Below, piece after piece: positions 17,969-25,899 of a DNA stretch of 42,825 bases (position 1 is the stretch's first letter; each line of letters opens with the position of its first letter). Origin of the DNA: an uncultured Monoglobus sp. Lineage in GTDB: Bacteria; Bacillota; Clostridia; Monoglobales; Monoglobaceae. A model generated the notes under the pieces. The model had not been told where the DNA came from. It saw nothing but the letters and a program-made list of their open reading frames with translations, and did no database searches. The stretch lies in NCBI GenBank assembly GCA_947625055.1, contig CANQMT010000023.1, forward strand, positions 1 to 42,825, given 5' to 3'. The position numbers were made by a program, and so were the translations under genes.

Positions 17969-18685
17969 GTGCATAATTGTTGTAGTATTTATTGCGAATG
18001 TGAGAGCGAACCGAAAGGAAAGGTAAAAACAACGCTTATAGATGAAAAATTATATCGTGAACTCGGTCAACTGACAAAAGATAAAACTATTTGGAAACAA
18101 AATATCCCCTATGTAGCTTCTTTACTTAAAAATCAATCTCCTAAAATAACGGCTAAAGCAATGTGGTTGCTTGGAGAGATGGGATTGATATATCCGCAGG
18201 AAATCGCACCATATACAAAAGAAATTGCTTCTTTTATCGTTTCGGAAAATGACTTATTAAGAGAGCGTACTGCTAATGCTTTAGGACGAATTGGCAGAGC
18301 AGATTACAAACTTGTTGCCCCTTATTTTAAGGAACTATTTATCTTGGCAGGAGATAAAAGCTCTAATGTACGGTTGAGTTTTATATGGGCTTCTGAAAAC
18401 ATTGCAATAAATACACCAACGGTGTATGAAGATTGTTTGCCAATATTTGCAGAGCTTCTTAACGATGAAAACGAAAGAGTCCGAATAGAAGCACCAGAGA
18501 TGTTTCGGGTGTTAGGAAAACGAACGCCTGAGCTTGTGCGACCATATTTAGAAAAATTAGAATATATAGCAACGCACGATGAGGTTAGTGTAGTTCGTAT
18601 TCACGCCAAAGGGGCAATTAGAGCTATATTATCTAAAACCATCAAAGAGTCAGACGCTAAGACGCAGAATAAACAAGTGAGGTAA
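17969..18685 (+). CDS. HEAT-repeat protein, likely acquired
   Basis: 238 residues if read from the GTG at 17969. That start has no Shine-Dalgarno, and the first 20 residues (Cys-rich, then Lys-rich) do not look like the rest; a good purine run GGAAAGG occurs at about 18014-18022 but no in-frame start follows it, so the 5' end may be lost or fused. From about residue 25 there are tandem helical HEAT-like repeats (for example VASLLKNQSPKITAKAMWLL and ELLNDENERVRIEAPEMF), a protein-protein scaffold. No catalytic motif. The coding sequence is visibly AT-richer than its neighbours and runs directly into a recombinase fragment (frames meet at 18681-18685), so it is probably cargo of a decayed integrative element. 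Function unknown. Confidence 0.7.
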   Translation: MHNCCSIYCECESEPKGKVKTTLIDEKLYRELGQLTKDKTIWKQNIPYVASLLKNQSPKITAKAMWLLGEMGLIYPQEIAPYTKEIASFIVSENDLLRERTANALGRIGRADYKLVAPYFKELFILAGDKSSNVRLSFIWASENIAINTPTVYEDCLPIFAELLNDENERVRIEAPEMFRVLGKRTPELVRPYLEKLEYIATHDEVSVVRIHAKGAIRAILSKTIKESDAKTQNKQVR

Positions 18686-19125
18686 GAAAAACCCGCTTTC
18701 CGAACAAAAAAATGTTTGGGGCAGTTCCACCATTACACAGTTGTTGAAAAATCAAGTGTATATAGGGAATATGGTACAGGGTAAAAGGCAAGTCGTTTCA
18801 TTAAAGACAAAGAAAATGTGCTGTGTATCTCCCGAAGATTGGATCGTTGTGGAAAATACGCATGAGCCGCTTGTTGATCGGAAGCTATGGGACAAAGTGC
18901 AACAGAGGCTAAACGCCCCGCATGCGTAGTATTGACGAGTGGCTTGATATGATAAGTCAGTTTGAAAATATTACCGAACTCGACCGTGAAACCGTATGCG
19001 GACTTGTGGAACGTATCACCGTTTATGAAAAGGACAGAAGTACAAACCCCGTAACGCAAGAGATTAAAATTGAATACAGATTTATCAAAAATCTTCTGCA
19101 AAAAGAGAACGAGGACATTGCTTGA
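18681..19125 (+). pseudogene. Large serine recombinase remnant (C-terminal pieces)
   Basis: From 18711 the frame reads NVWGSSTITQLLKNQVYIGN followed by VQGKRQVVS, the recombinase-domain signature of TndX/Tn4451-type large serine recombinases, to a stop at 18927. From 18922, in the +1 frame, it resumes at DEWLDMISQFENITELDRE and runs through VERITVYEKD to a stop at 19125, the natural C-terminal end of these proteins. The catalytic N-terminal resolvase domain is absent, and the zinc-ribbon/coiled-coil stretch that normally separates the two pieces is deleted. So this is a dead scar of a conjugative or mobilisable element, AT-rich like the HEAT gene before it. Confidence 0.85.
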
Positions 19126-19154
19126 TTTCTCAAACAATATCCTCAGTAATTCGT

Positions 19155-19185
19155 TTTAATACACTTCAGCGAAAAGTGTATTAAA
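19155..19185. repeat. Perfect 12-bp stem-loop beside the tRNA genes
   Basis: TTTAATACACTT-CAGCGAA-AAGTGTATTAAA. It lies 4 nt past the 3' end of the tRNA-Ser(GCU) gene and 29 nt past the recombinase remnant. It could help end tRNA transcription, though no T-tract follows on the minus strand, or mark the old element boundary. Confidence 0.6.
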
Positions 19186-19189
19186 GTAG

Positions 19190-19281
19190 TGGCGGAGAAG
19201 GAGAGATTCGAACTCTCGCGCCGCTTTCACGACCTACACCCTTAGCAGGGGCGCCTCTTCGGCCTACTTGAGTACTTCTCC
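19190..19281 (-). tRNA. tRNA-Ser (anticodon GCU)
   Basis: 92 nt with encoded CCA (19190-19192). Acceptor GGAGAAG pairs with CTTCTCC, discriminator G; anticodon stem CGCCC/GGGTG encloses loop CTGCTAA; T-loop GTTCGAATC; a long variable arm marks a class II tRNA. Reads AGC/AGU codons. Confidence 0.96.
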
Positions 19282-19305
19282 GAATTTAAAAATATTAAAT
19301 TAATG

Positions 19306-19392
19306 TGGCGGAGAGGCAGAGATTCGAACTCTGGGTGCTTTCGCATCACTAGTTTTCAAGACTAGCTCCTTAAACCACTCGGACACCTCTCC
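19306..19392 (-). tRNA. tRNA-Ser (anticodon UGA)
   Basis: 87 nt with encoded CCA (19306-19308). Acceptor GGAGAGG/CCTCTCC, discriminator G, anticodon stem CTAGT/ACTAG with loop CTTGAAA, long variable arm, T-loop GTTCGAATC. 24 nt upstream of tRNA-Ser(GCU), so probably one transcript. Confidence 0.96.
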
Positions 19393-19474
19393 GAATTTCA
19401 AGCCGCAGCGCCTTTCACACGCGACTTGATTAGTATACCACAACAAATACTAATTTGTCAATAGTTTTTTTCTT

Positions 19475-19583
19475 TTAAAATTATTTTTTAAATAATTTTA
19501 ATGGGCTCCCGAAAAGCGCTTGCGCTTTTTGGGAAGAGGAGCAACCGCGCAGCGGGCGCCGGTTTGCGATTTTTAATCGCAAA
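19475..19583 (-). terminator. Hairpin-rich region downstream of dut
   Basis: Three inverted repeats follow the dut stop on the minus strand: 19563-19583 (TTTGCGATT/AATCGCAAA), 19507-19534 (about 12 bp, AAAAGCG/CGCTTTT core) and an AT-rich one at 19475-19501. None has a clean T-tract directly after it, but together they probably end the nrdD-nrdG-dut transcript. The block may also be a dispersed intergenic repeat. Confidence 0.5.
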
Positions 19584-20105
19584 TTAAGCTAGCGAAGCGT
19601 GTTGCGACGTGCTTCCAAAGCCGCCGTTGCGGACGCCGTCGGCATCATCGTCGACCGTTATGCCGTAGGACGTGAAGATGCCCTGCGCGAAGCCGTCACC
19701 GCGGCTGATCGACACGGTCTTTCCCATGTTTGTATCATTTGTTATTTTGATAAAAATATGCCCTTCGTTGTCTGAATTGTAATAATCGCTGTCGATTATT
19801 CCGACCGTGTTGTTGAGCTGCAATCTGAACTTAAATCCGAGGCCGCTGCGGGGGTAGAGACAGAGTACCCAGCCGTCGTCAATCCGCGCCCTTATTCCGG
19901 TCGGAACCGTCACTGTCTCGCCGGGGGCGAGCTCAAAGTCGAGCGTCGAAAAAAAATCATATCCCGCGCTGCCCGCAGTGGCGCGGCGCGGCAGTTTGAT
20001 TCCGGAATAAATCTCGTTGATCCTGTCGTCGCTTTCGATGATGCTGCCCATGGCCTCTTTGAATTGAGCGGGGCTTACCTTTTCAAATTTTGCAATACCT
20101 TTCAT
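19584..20105 (-). CDS. dut: dUTP diphosphatase
   Basis: 173 residues, ATG at 20105 preceded by AGAGGT. All five trimeric dUTPase motifs can be read in order: AGYDF (1), PRSGLGFK (2), NNTVGIIDSDY (3), GDGFAQG (4) and RNGGFGST (5, the arm that closes on substrate). It hydrolyses dUTP to dUMP and pyrophosphate, keeping uracil out of DNA and supplying dTMP synthesis. The first 30 residues form an N-terminal extension before the motif 1 strand, longer than in minimal dUTPases. It lies 20 nt downstream of nrdG in the same direction, so it is probably expressed with the anaerobic ribonucleotide reductase and under the same NrdR control. Confidence 0.95.
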   Translation of the reverse strand: MKGIAKFEKVSPAQFKEAMGSIIESDDRINEIYSGIKLPRRATAGSAGYDFFSTLDFELAPGETVTVPTGIRARIDDGWVLCLYPRSGLGFKFRLQLNNTVGIIDSDYYNSDNEGHIFIKITNDTNMGKTVSISRGDGFAQGIFTSYGITVDDDADGVRNGGFGSTSQHASLA

Positions 20106-20125
20106 GTTTTACCTCTGTTTTATAG

Positions 20126-20617
20126 CTACGCGGTGTGAAGAACTATGCTTCCGACCTCAAGCGTTTTCTTTACGTCAATGACGCGCTGGTTCGGGCTGCC
20201 CTTCCAGAAAAGCTTCGGGTCGAAGGCCTCCTGAATGAACCTGCCGTCAACGATCACGTCAAGATATTTAACAACGGGCAGATCGCGGATCTCCTCATAG
20301 TCGTAGCCCGTGTAGAGCCACTGGGTTTTGGACGGATATTTTTCGCGTATCTCCTTGGCGAGAGCGGCGATGTCGTCGCGGTTCGCGGGGTGAAGCGGGT
20401 CGCCGCCGCTGTAGGTTATGCCGGAGATATAGTCCTTGTCAAGCTCGGTGAATAACTCCTGCCGCTCCGCCTCGCCGAAGGGCAGTCCTCCGTTCTCGTC
20501 CCATGTGACCGGGTTCTGACAGCCGGGGCATCCGTGCTCGCAGCCGGCCACCCACAGCACGACCCTAAGGCCGTCGCCGTTCAGCATATCATCTTTTGTT
20601 ATATTGTGATAGCGCAT
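20126..20617 (-). CDS. nrdG: Anaerobic ribonucleotide reductase activating protein
   Basis: 163 residues, ATG at 20617, only 3 nt after nrdD. A radical SAM enzyme: Cys26-x3-Cys30-x2-Cys33 (CEHGCPGC) binds the 4Fe-4S cluster, followed by the NPVTWD segment and a TYSGGDPL glycine-rich SAM motif. It cleaves S-adenosylmethionine to make the glycyl radical on NrdD. Length is normal for the family (about 155-170). Cytoplasmic, oxygen-sensitive. The tight spacing to nrdD and 20-nt spacing to dut place it inside the operon. Confidence 0.96.
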   Translation of the reverse strand: MRYHNITKDDMLNGDGLRVVLWVAGCEHGCPGCQNPVTWDENGGLPFGEAERQELFTELDKDYISGITYSGGDPLHPANRDDIAALAKEIREKYPSKTQWLYTGYDYEEIRDLPVVKYLDVIVDGRFIQEAFDPKLFWKGSPNQRVIDVKKTLEVGSIVLHTA

Positions 20618-20620
20618 GGT

Positions 20621-22741
20621 TTACATACTTCTCCTGTCTCTGATTTCGGCCATTTTAGCGTCGTTGAGGCGCGTGTCGCCCTTGACCCTTGAGTATGACA
20701 GATAGCCGTTCATGCGGTCGATCTTGGTCAGGTTCTTGCTGCCGCACTTGGGGCAAACGTCCATTTCAAGTTCCTGATGTCCGCAGTCGTCGCAGTATGC
20801 CAGCGAGAGGTTGACTCCCTCATAGAAGCCCATGTCCATCGCGCGGTGGATAAGCGTCTCGATAGCCTTCTTGTTGTAGTCGATAGGATATTTTACATAT
20901 TGTATCTTTCCGCCGTTCATCAGATTCCAGAAGCGCTTTTCAAGATCCTGCTTCTTTATCGGGCTTATGTCCTCGGCAACGTGACAGTGGAAGCTGTTGG
21001 TTACATATTCGCGGTCGGAAACGTTCTCAACAATGCCGTATTTCTTTCTGAACTGCTGCACCTGGAGTCCGCAGAGGCTCTCCGCGGGTGTGCCGTAAAG
21101 CGCGTACAGATGTCCGTCCTCGGCCTTGAACTCGGCGACCTTTTTGTTTATATGCTCCATAACCTCAAGAGCGAATGTGCCGTCCTCGACCATTGACTTC
21201 TTGTTGTGGAGCTGCTGAAGCTCGTTAAGAGCGGTGATGCCGAATGAAGCAGTCGCGCTTTTGAGCAGGGGCTTAATTTTGTCGTGGAAATTGAGGTTTC
21301 CGCCGTAGAAGCCGCCCTCGCAGTACGCCAGCGGATTGGTCGAGGCGCGCATCTCGCCGAGATATTCATAGGTGCGGATATGCAGACGGCGGATGAGCTC
21401 AAGATAATAGTCAAGAACCTCATAGAAATCCTTGCTCTCTTTCTTGGCTTTGGCGTAGATCATGGGCAGATTAAGCGAGACTGCGCCGATGTTGAAGCGA
21501 CCGACAAATACTGGAACGTCGTTCTCGTCGGCAGGCTCCATGCCGCCTCTCTCGTACCACGGCGAGAGGAACGCTCTGCAGCCCATGGGGGAGATGACTT
21601 TCTTATATTTCTTGTACATGCTTGCGACATAGCCCTCACCGGTCAGCGACAGCCAGTCGGGATACATGGTCTTGGCCGAGCACTCAACGCCCGCGCGGAA
21701 CACGTCCTCAAGCTCCTTGCCGGGGCCGTGGAGCTCCTCATCGTAAAGGAACACGATCTTTGGGAACAGAACGGGCTTTTTACATTCTTTTTTGCCCTGG
21801 CCGTTCTTGTGAACGTTCAGCAAAGCGATCGTCGCCATTTTCTCAAATCTTGCGGTGCCGAGGCCCGCGGTCACGGTGATAAACGGATAATCGCCGCGGC
21901 TCGAGGCGACCGTGTTGAACTTATACTCCCAGCCCTGGAAGCCCTGCTCGAAGTCGCGCTGAACGTCTTTCATCGTCTCTTTTTCCGCGACTTCCTCGGG
22001 AACACCCATGCTGAGGTAACGCTCCTTATTTTTCTTGTATGTCTTTTCGGCGTAGGGCGCGAGGATCTTGTCGACCTCGGGTACGGTAAATCCGCCGTAC
22101 TGCTGGCTCGCGGCCGACAGCACTATATCGCCGATAACGTCAAAGGCAACGTCGAGAGTCTTGGGCTCGTTATACCAAAGGTTGCCCATCTCAAATCCGC
22201 CGGTCAGCACGCTTTTCACGTCAAACAGACAGCAGTTCATCGTGTCGCGTCTCGCAGACATGTCGTGAACGTAAATATATCCGTCGCGGCAGGCCTGGAG
22301 CTCCTCAACCGTCATAAAGAACTTCTGATACAGTTCTTTGTTGAGCTGATTGAATATGAGCGAACGCTTTGTCGAAACCAGTGCCGAGTCGGAGTTGGAA
22401 TTCTCCTTATCGCCGATGTACATGATCGCCTGACTCTTTTGATAAACCTCGTCAAGCATGTGGACAAAGTCCTGTTTATAGTTCCTGTAATCTCGGTAGC
22501 TCTTTGCGACTATCGGGTTGACCATATCGAGAGCGCCCTCAACGATATTGTGCATCTCGGAAATATGGATCTCATCCTTGCCCATAGTGTACACTCTGTT
22601 GTCCACAAACGAACAGATATTGTTAAGGTCCTCCGTCGTGAACGTTATGAGCGCACGGTTCGCGGATTTGGTGACAGCCGTTACAACTTTTTGAACATTA
22701 TAATCTTCTTTCGTTCCGTCCTTCTTAATAATCTTTATCAT
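20621..22741 (-). CDS. nrdD: Class III anaerobic ribonucleoside-triphosphate reductase
   Basis: 706 residues from ATG 22741, supported by AGGAG 8 nt upstream; the frame is open to 22870 but that extension would cover the promoter and NrdR boxes. An N-terminal ATP-cone (KKDGTKEDYNVQKV) gives allosteric control by dATP/ATP. The glycyl-radical core follows, with the zinc site CDDC...CPKC near residues 645-665 and the radical Gly at about 679 in NGYLSY, near the end as usual. The enzyme reduces ribonucleoside triphosphates to deoxy forms under anaerobiosis, using formate or thioredoxin-like donors. First gene of nrdD-nrdG-dut. Confidence 0.96.
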   Translation of the reverse strand: MIKIIKKDGTKEDYNVQKVVTAVTKSANRALITFTTEDLNNICSFVDNRVYTMGKDEIHISEMHNIVEGALDMVNPIVAKSYRDYRNYKQDFVHMLDEVYQKSQAIMYIGDKENSNSDSALVSTKRSLIFNQLNKELYQKFFMTVEELQACRDGYIYVHDMSARRDTMNCCLFDVKSVLTGGFEMGNLWYNEPKTLDVAFDVIGDIVLSAASQQYGGFTVPEVDKILAPYAEKTYKKNKERYLSMGVPEEVAEKETMKDVQRDFEQGFQGWEYKFNTVASSRGDYPFITVTAGLGTARFEKMATIALLNVHKNGQGKKECKKPVLFPKIVFLYDEELHGPGKELEDVFRAGVECSAKTMYPDWLSLTGEGYVASMYKKYKKVISPMGCRAFLSPWYERGGMEPADENDVPVFVGRFNIGAVSLNLPMIYAKAKKESKDFYEVLDYYLELIRRLHIRTYEYLGEMRASTNPLAYCEGGFYGGNLNFHDKIKPLLKSATASFGITALNELQQLHNKKSMVEDGTFALEVMEHINKKVAEFKAEDGHLYALYGTPAESLCGLQVQQFRKKYGIVENVSDREYVTNSFHCHVAEDISPIKKQDLEKRFWNLMNGGKIQYVKYPIDYNKKAIETLIHRAMDMGFYEGVNLSLAYCDDCGHQELEMDVCPKCGSKNLTKIDRMNGYLSYSRVKGDTRLNDAKMAEIRDRRSM

Positions 22742-22778
22742 ATGGCACACTCCTGTATCGGTTAAATTTTGCCGTGCC

Positions 22779-22800
22779 GCAGAACCTTTCACGGTTCTGC
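22779..22800 (-). other. Stem-loop in the nrdD leader
   Basis: GCAGAACC-(6 nt)-GGTTCTGC, a perfect 8-bp stem in the untranslated leader between the NrdR boxes and the start codon. No T-tract follows, so it is not a simple attenuator; it may only stabilise the messenger. Confidence 0.6.
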
Positions 22801-22814
22801 AAAATACACACCCG

Positions 22815-22830
22815 GCACAACATTTAGGCC
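22815..22830 (-). promoter_or_regulatory. NrdR box 2 (distal, weaker)
   Basis: Minus strand GGCCTAAATGTTGTGC matches the NrdR consensus ACACTATATATTGTGT at about 10 of 16 positions, strongest in its right half. Its start is exactly 32 bp from box 1, three helical turns, the usual arrangement for cooperative NrdR binding. Confidence 0.7.
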
Positions 22831-22846
22831 TGTTTAAAACTATTCG

Positions 22847-22862
22847 GCACAATATATAGTAT
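22847..22862 (-). promoter_or_regulatory. NrdR box 1 (overlaps the start site)
   Basis: Minus strand ATACTATATATTGTGC matches the NrdR consensus at 14 of 16 positions. It overlaps the end of the -10 hexamer and the predicted start site, so bound NrdR would block RNA polymerase. NrdR itself is not in the window. Confidence 0.85.
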
Positions 22863-22889
22863 AATAACACATCATTTCAAAAAAATCAA
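22861..22889 (-). promoter_or_regulatory. nrdD-nrdG-dut promoter
   Basis: Minus strand TTGATT (22884-22889), 17-bp spacer, TATTAT (22861-22866). The transcript would carry a leader of roughly 110 nt. Confidence 0.75.
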
Positions 22890-23131
22890 TACCTATCCGC
22901 TACAAATTTCAACAAATTTAAAACCGCTCTGATCAACGCTGTGTCAGGGCTTGCGGACAATAACGCCGAAGCCGTCGGAAAAATTGTAAAAAATTTGTAA
23001 TATTTTGTAAATGTTTTTTTAAAAGTGCGTATTAAAAATTATAGCATAACGATTTTTTTAAAACAACACTATTTTAAAAATTATTAAAATTTGAACATTC
23101 TGTTAAAAATCAAACTTTGGGAACATTTTAC

Positions 23132-23160
23132 TTGATTTTTTACGGGAAATATTATATAAT
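23132..23160 (+). promoter_or_regulatory. Promoter for the P-type ATPase
   Basis: TTGATT (23132-23137), 17-bp spacer, TATAAT (23155-23160). Because the start site would be near 23167, the upstream ATGs at 23117 and 23159 cannot be the translation start. Confidence 0.75.
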
Positions 23161-23203
23161 GAATAGACTATCCAAGCTAAACATCGGAGGAAATTTCAGA
23201 TAT

Positions 23204-25594
23204 ATGGAGAACGAAGATAATTATATGGAAAACGAAGACAATCTGCCCGCGTTATCGGGCAGCGATTATAACGGGCTCGGGCCCGATGAGGTTCGGCAGC
23301 GCGCGGCAGAAGGCAAGGTGAACAGCGCCGCCAAAACCGCCACGCGAACCTACAGCGACATCATTAAGGACAACGTGTTCACCTATTTTAACTTAATATT
23401 CGCCGTCCTTGCCGTGCTTCTTATTATTGTCGGCTCGTTCAGGAACCTCACGTTTATGATCGTTATATTTTTTAACACCATAATCGGAATAGTTCAGGAG
23501 ATCCGCTCAAAGCGGGCGCTGGACAAGCTGAAGATAATAAGCGACCCGAAGGCCGTTGTCATAAGAAGCGGGGCGGAAAAGACCGTGCCGGTCAACGAGC
23601 TTGTGCTTGACGATCTGGTTGTGCTCTCCGCGGGCAATCAGGTCCCCGCAGACGCCGTTGTCATCTCGGGCACAGCTTATGTCAACGAGTCTCTGATAAC
23701 CGGCGAGGCCGACGAGGTCGTGAAAAAGCCGGGATATGAGCTGCTGAGCGGAAGCTTCATCGTTTCGGGCTCGTGCAGGGCGCGGCTCACCAAGGTAGGC
23801 GAGGACTCGTATGTCTCAAAGCTTACCAAAAAGGCCACCGATGACAAGCGGGAAGAAGAATCAGAGATGATCCGCGCTCTTGACAAGCTTGTCAAAATCG
23901 TCGGCGTGATCATAATCCCGATCGGTCTGACGCTGTTTGTCCAGCAGATGTTTTTTGATCACGCGGGCTTCCGTGACAGCGTGACGGGCATGGTCGCCGC
24001 GGTCATCGGAATGATACCCGAGGGCCTGTATCTTCTGGCAAGCGTCGCGATGGTCGTGAGCATTATGCGGCTCGCGCGGCAGAAGGTGCTTGTGCGCAGC
24101 ATGAAGTGCATCGAGACGCTCGCCCGCGTTGACGTGCTGTGCGTGGACAAGACCGGAACGATAACCGAGAACACCATGAAGGTCAGCCGCTTTGAGGCCG
24201 CGGACGGCGGCGACGTAGAAAACGCGCGCGCTGTTCTCGGAAGCATGGTTTCGGCAATGGATAACGACAATATCACCATGGCCGCTCTCAAGCGGTATTT
24301 CACGCAGACAACGGGAACAAAGCCCGACAAGATATGCTCGTTCTCGTCAAAATATAAATACAGCGGCTGCGAGCTTGGCGGCAAAACCTACATTCTCGGC
24401 GCGCCCGAGTTCGTGCTGCGCGATAATTTCGAGAAATATAAGGAAAAGGTAAACGAATACTCGTCGCAGGGGTACCGCGTGATCGTTTTCGCAGAATACG
24501 ACGGCGAGGCGGACGGAAATGCTCTGACCGACCGCGCCGACGCACTCGGCTTTGTGCTGCTTGAGAACCCCATTCGCTCAACCGCGAAGGAAACGTTTGA
24601 ATATTTCGCGGGCCAGGGCGTTCAGGTCAAGGTCATCTCGGGCGACAATCCCGTGACGGTTTCAAGAGTCGCGCAGGAAGCCGGGATCGAAGGCGCGGAC
24701 AAGTATATCGACGCCTCGACGCTCACGTCCGATCAGGCGATCCTTGACGCCTGCGGTGAATACAATGTTTTCGGCAGGGTCACGCCCGAACAGAAGCGTC
24801 AGTTCGTTCTGGCGCTCAAGGCCCTCGGCAAGACGGTCGGCATGACGGGCGACGGCGTGAACGACGTTCTCGCGCTCAAGGAGGCCAATTGCAGCATCGC
24901 GATGGCGTCCGGAACCGACGCGGCGTCGAAGGTGTCGCAACTCGTTCTGGTCGATTCGGACTTTTCAAAAATGCCTTCGGTCGTGAGCGAGGGCAGAAGA
25001 GTGGTAAACAACATTCAGCGCACCGCGGGAATGTTCCTTGTGAAAAATATATTCTCGCTGCTGCTCGCGCTGTTTTCGGTGATCGTAGCCTGCGGCTATC
25101 CCATGGAGCCGTCTCAGGTGTCGCTGCTGGCGCTGTTCACCATAGGCACGCCGGCGTTCTTCCTGTCGCTTGAGCCGAACCACAATCTTATCAAGGGAAG
25201 GTTTTTGACCAACGTTTTCAAAAAATCTATCCCCGCGGGCCTTACCGATTTTATAGTCGTCGCCGGGCTTGTGGTATTCGGCAAGGTGTTCGGGGTGGAC
25301 GATGTGAGCATATCCACCGCCTCGACAATTCTCGTGTCGCTGGTCGGATTTATGGTTCTTTTCCACATATCAAAGCCTATGAACGCCTTCCACATCACTC
25401 TGCTGTCCGTGATGATCGCGGGATGGCTCGGCTGCGCGATATTCCTGCACCAACTCTTCGCCATGACGCTGATGAGCTGGCGCTGCATAATGATTTTAGC
25501 GGTGTTCATTCTTGCGACCGACCCGCTGCTCAGAGTACTAAGGATCGTTGTGGAATTCTTGTTCGACAAGTTTACAAGAAAAAAACCAGCTTAA
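23204..25594 (+). CDS. P-type ATPase, cation-translocating (CtpE-like)
   Basis: 796 residues from ATG 23204. GGAGG at 23186-23190 lies a rather long 13 nt upstream; a second ATG at 23225 sits in a tandem 21-bp repeat (MENEDNY/MENEDNL), so either may start. Domains in order: two N-terminal helices (about 65-115), actuator domain with TGEA (instead of the usual TGES) near 165, helices 3-4 with PEGLYLL, phosphorylation site Asp315 in DKTGTITENT, a short nucleotide domain, the hinge TGDGVND and C-terminal helices. Pro-Glu-Gly-Leu in helix 4 resembles calcium-type pumps. No heavy-metal CxxC domain, and no CPC motif, so not a copper or zinc pump. I assign it to the CtpE-like HAD-IC group (calcium uptake proposed in mycobacteria); the ion here is not proven. 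Monocistronic, followed by a terminator. Confidence 0.88.
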   Translation: MENEDNYMENEDNLPALSGSDYNGLGPDEVRQRAAEGKVNSAAKTATRTYSDIIKDNVFTYFNLIFAVLAVLLIIVGSFRNLTFMIVIFFNTIIGIVQEIRSKRALDKLKIISDPKAVVIRSGAEKTVPVNELVLDDLVVLSAGNQVPADAVVISGTAYVNESLITGEADEVVKKPGYELLSGSFIVSGSCRARLTKVGEDSYVSKLTKKATDDKREEESEMIRALDKLVKIVGVIIIPIGLTLFVQQMFFDHAGFRDSVTGMVAAVIGMIPEGLYLLASVAMVVSIMRLARQKVLVRSMKCIETLARVDVLCVDKTGTITENTMKVSRFEAADGGDVENARAVLGSMVSAMDNDNITMAALKRYFTQTTGTKPDKICSFSSKYKYSGCELGGKTYILGAPEFVLRDNFEKYKEKVNEYSSQGYRVIVFAEYDGEADGNALTDRADALGFVLLENPIRSTAKETFEYFAGQGVQVKVISGDNPVTVSRVAQEAGIEGADKYIDASTLTSDQAILDACGEYNVFGRVTPEQKRQFVLALKALGKTVGMTGDGVNDVLALKEANCSIAMASGTDAASKVSQLVLVDSDFSKMPSVVSEGRRVVNNIQRTAGMFLVKNIFSLLLALFSVIVACGYPMEPSQVSLLALFTIGTPAFFLSLEPNHNLIKGRFLTNVFKKSIPAGLTDFIVVAGLVVFGKVFGVDDVSISTASTILVSLVGFMVLFHISKPMNAFHITLLSVMIAGWLGCAIFLHQLFAMTLMSWRCIMILAVFILATDPLLRVLRIVVEFLFDKFTRKKPA

Positions 25595-25641
25595 AGCAAT
25601 CCGCATAAAAACCGCCGGCACAAAATAACTTTTCGCTTCAA

Positions 25642-25671
25642 AAAACGCCCGTTGAACGCAGCGGGCGTTTT
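25642..25671 (+). terminator. Intrinsic terminator after the P-type ATPase
   Basis: AAAACGCCCG-(10 nt)-CGGGCGTTTT, a 10-bp stem ending in TTTT, 47 nt after the stop codon. Confidence 0.85.
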
Positions 25672-25761
25672 GATATGAGCAATATTTTCCGAACGCGCCG
25701 CGCGGCGTTCCGACTCTGGCGGATAAATATACAAAACAATGAAACTCAAAGCCGGCGGCTA

Positions 25762-25790
25762 TTGACAATAACGCTCAAATCTGATATAAT
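25762..25790 (+). promoter_or_regulatory. Full-consensus promoter for the export operon
   Basis: TTGACA (25762-25767), 17-bp spacer, TATAAT (25785-25790), plus TG one base before the -10 (TGATATAAT). Both hexamers are perfect, so this should be very strong unless repressed; no clear operator was seen. Confidence 0.9.
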
Positions 25791-25899
25791 TTATGGATGA
25801 ATATTAAAAAATGTATACTAATATTAATAAATAAACAAAACCGTCGCGTTTTTCCAATACTGCACCGTCGGAACACCAAACAGCGGATCGGTGATCATT

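Larger units (their letters stand above)
22742..23203. other. Divergent control region between nrdD and the P-type ATPase
   Basis: 462 bp. It holds the nrd promoter, the two NrdR boxes, a leader hairpin and the rightward ATPase promoter (23132-23160). Between them, 22905-23000 reads like the tail of a protein gene in the plus direction (LINAVSGLADNNAEAVGKIV, stop at 22998-23000) with no start codon; see findings. 23001-23110 is AT-rich with nothing recognisable. Confidence 0.7.
25595..25899. other. Intergenic region before the export operon
   Basis: 305 bp without a gene. Holds the terminator at 25642-25671 and the strong promoter at 25762-25790, then an AT-rich leader of about 100 nt. Nothing else recognisable. 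Confidence 0.8.

Noticed and set aside
19190-19281. tRNA-Ser 3' end as attachment site of the decayed element
   Set aside because: TndX-type serine recombinases do not normally use tRNA ends, and no duplicated tRNA 3' segment is found on the other side of the island.
21284-22765. Open frame of 493 codons on the plus strand opposite nrdD
   Set aside because: nrdD on the minus strand has its zinc site, glycyl radical motif, Shine-Dalgarno and operon context; the plus frame has none of these and arises from codon bias of the real gene.
22742-22870. N-terminal extension of nrdD to 22870
   Set aside because: It would translate through the promoter's start site and both NrdR boxes, and the ATG at 22741 has a good AGGAG and a normal ATP-cone start.
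23117-23203. Longer start of the P-type ATPase at 23117 or 23159
   Set aside because: Both lie upstream of or inside the -10 box at 23155-23160, so they would not be in the transcript.
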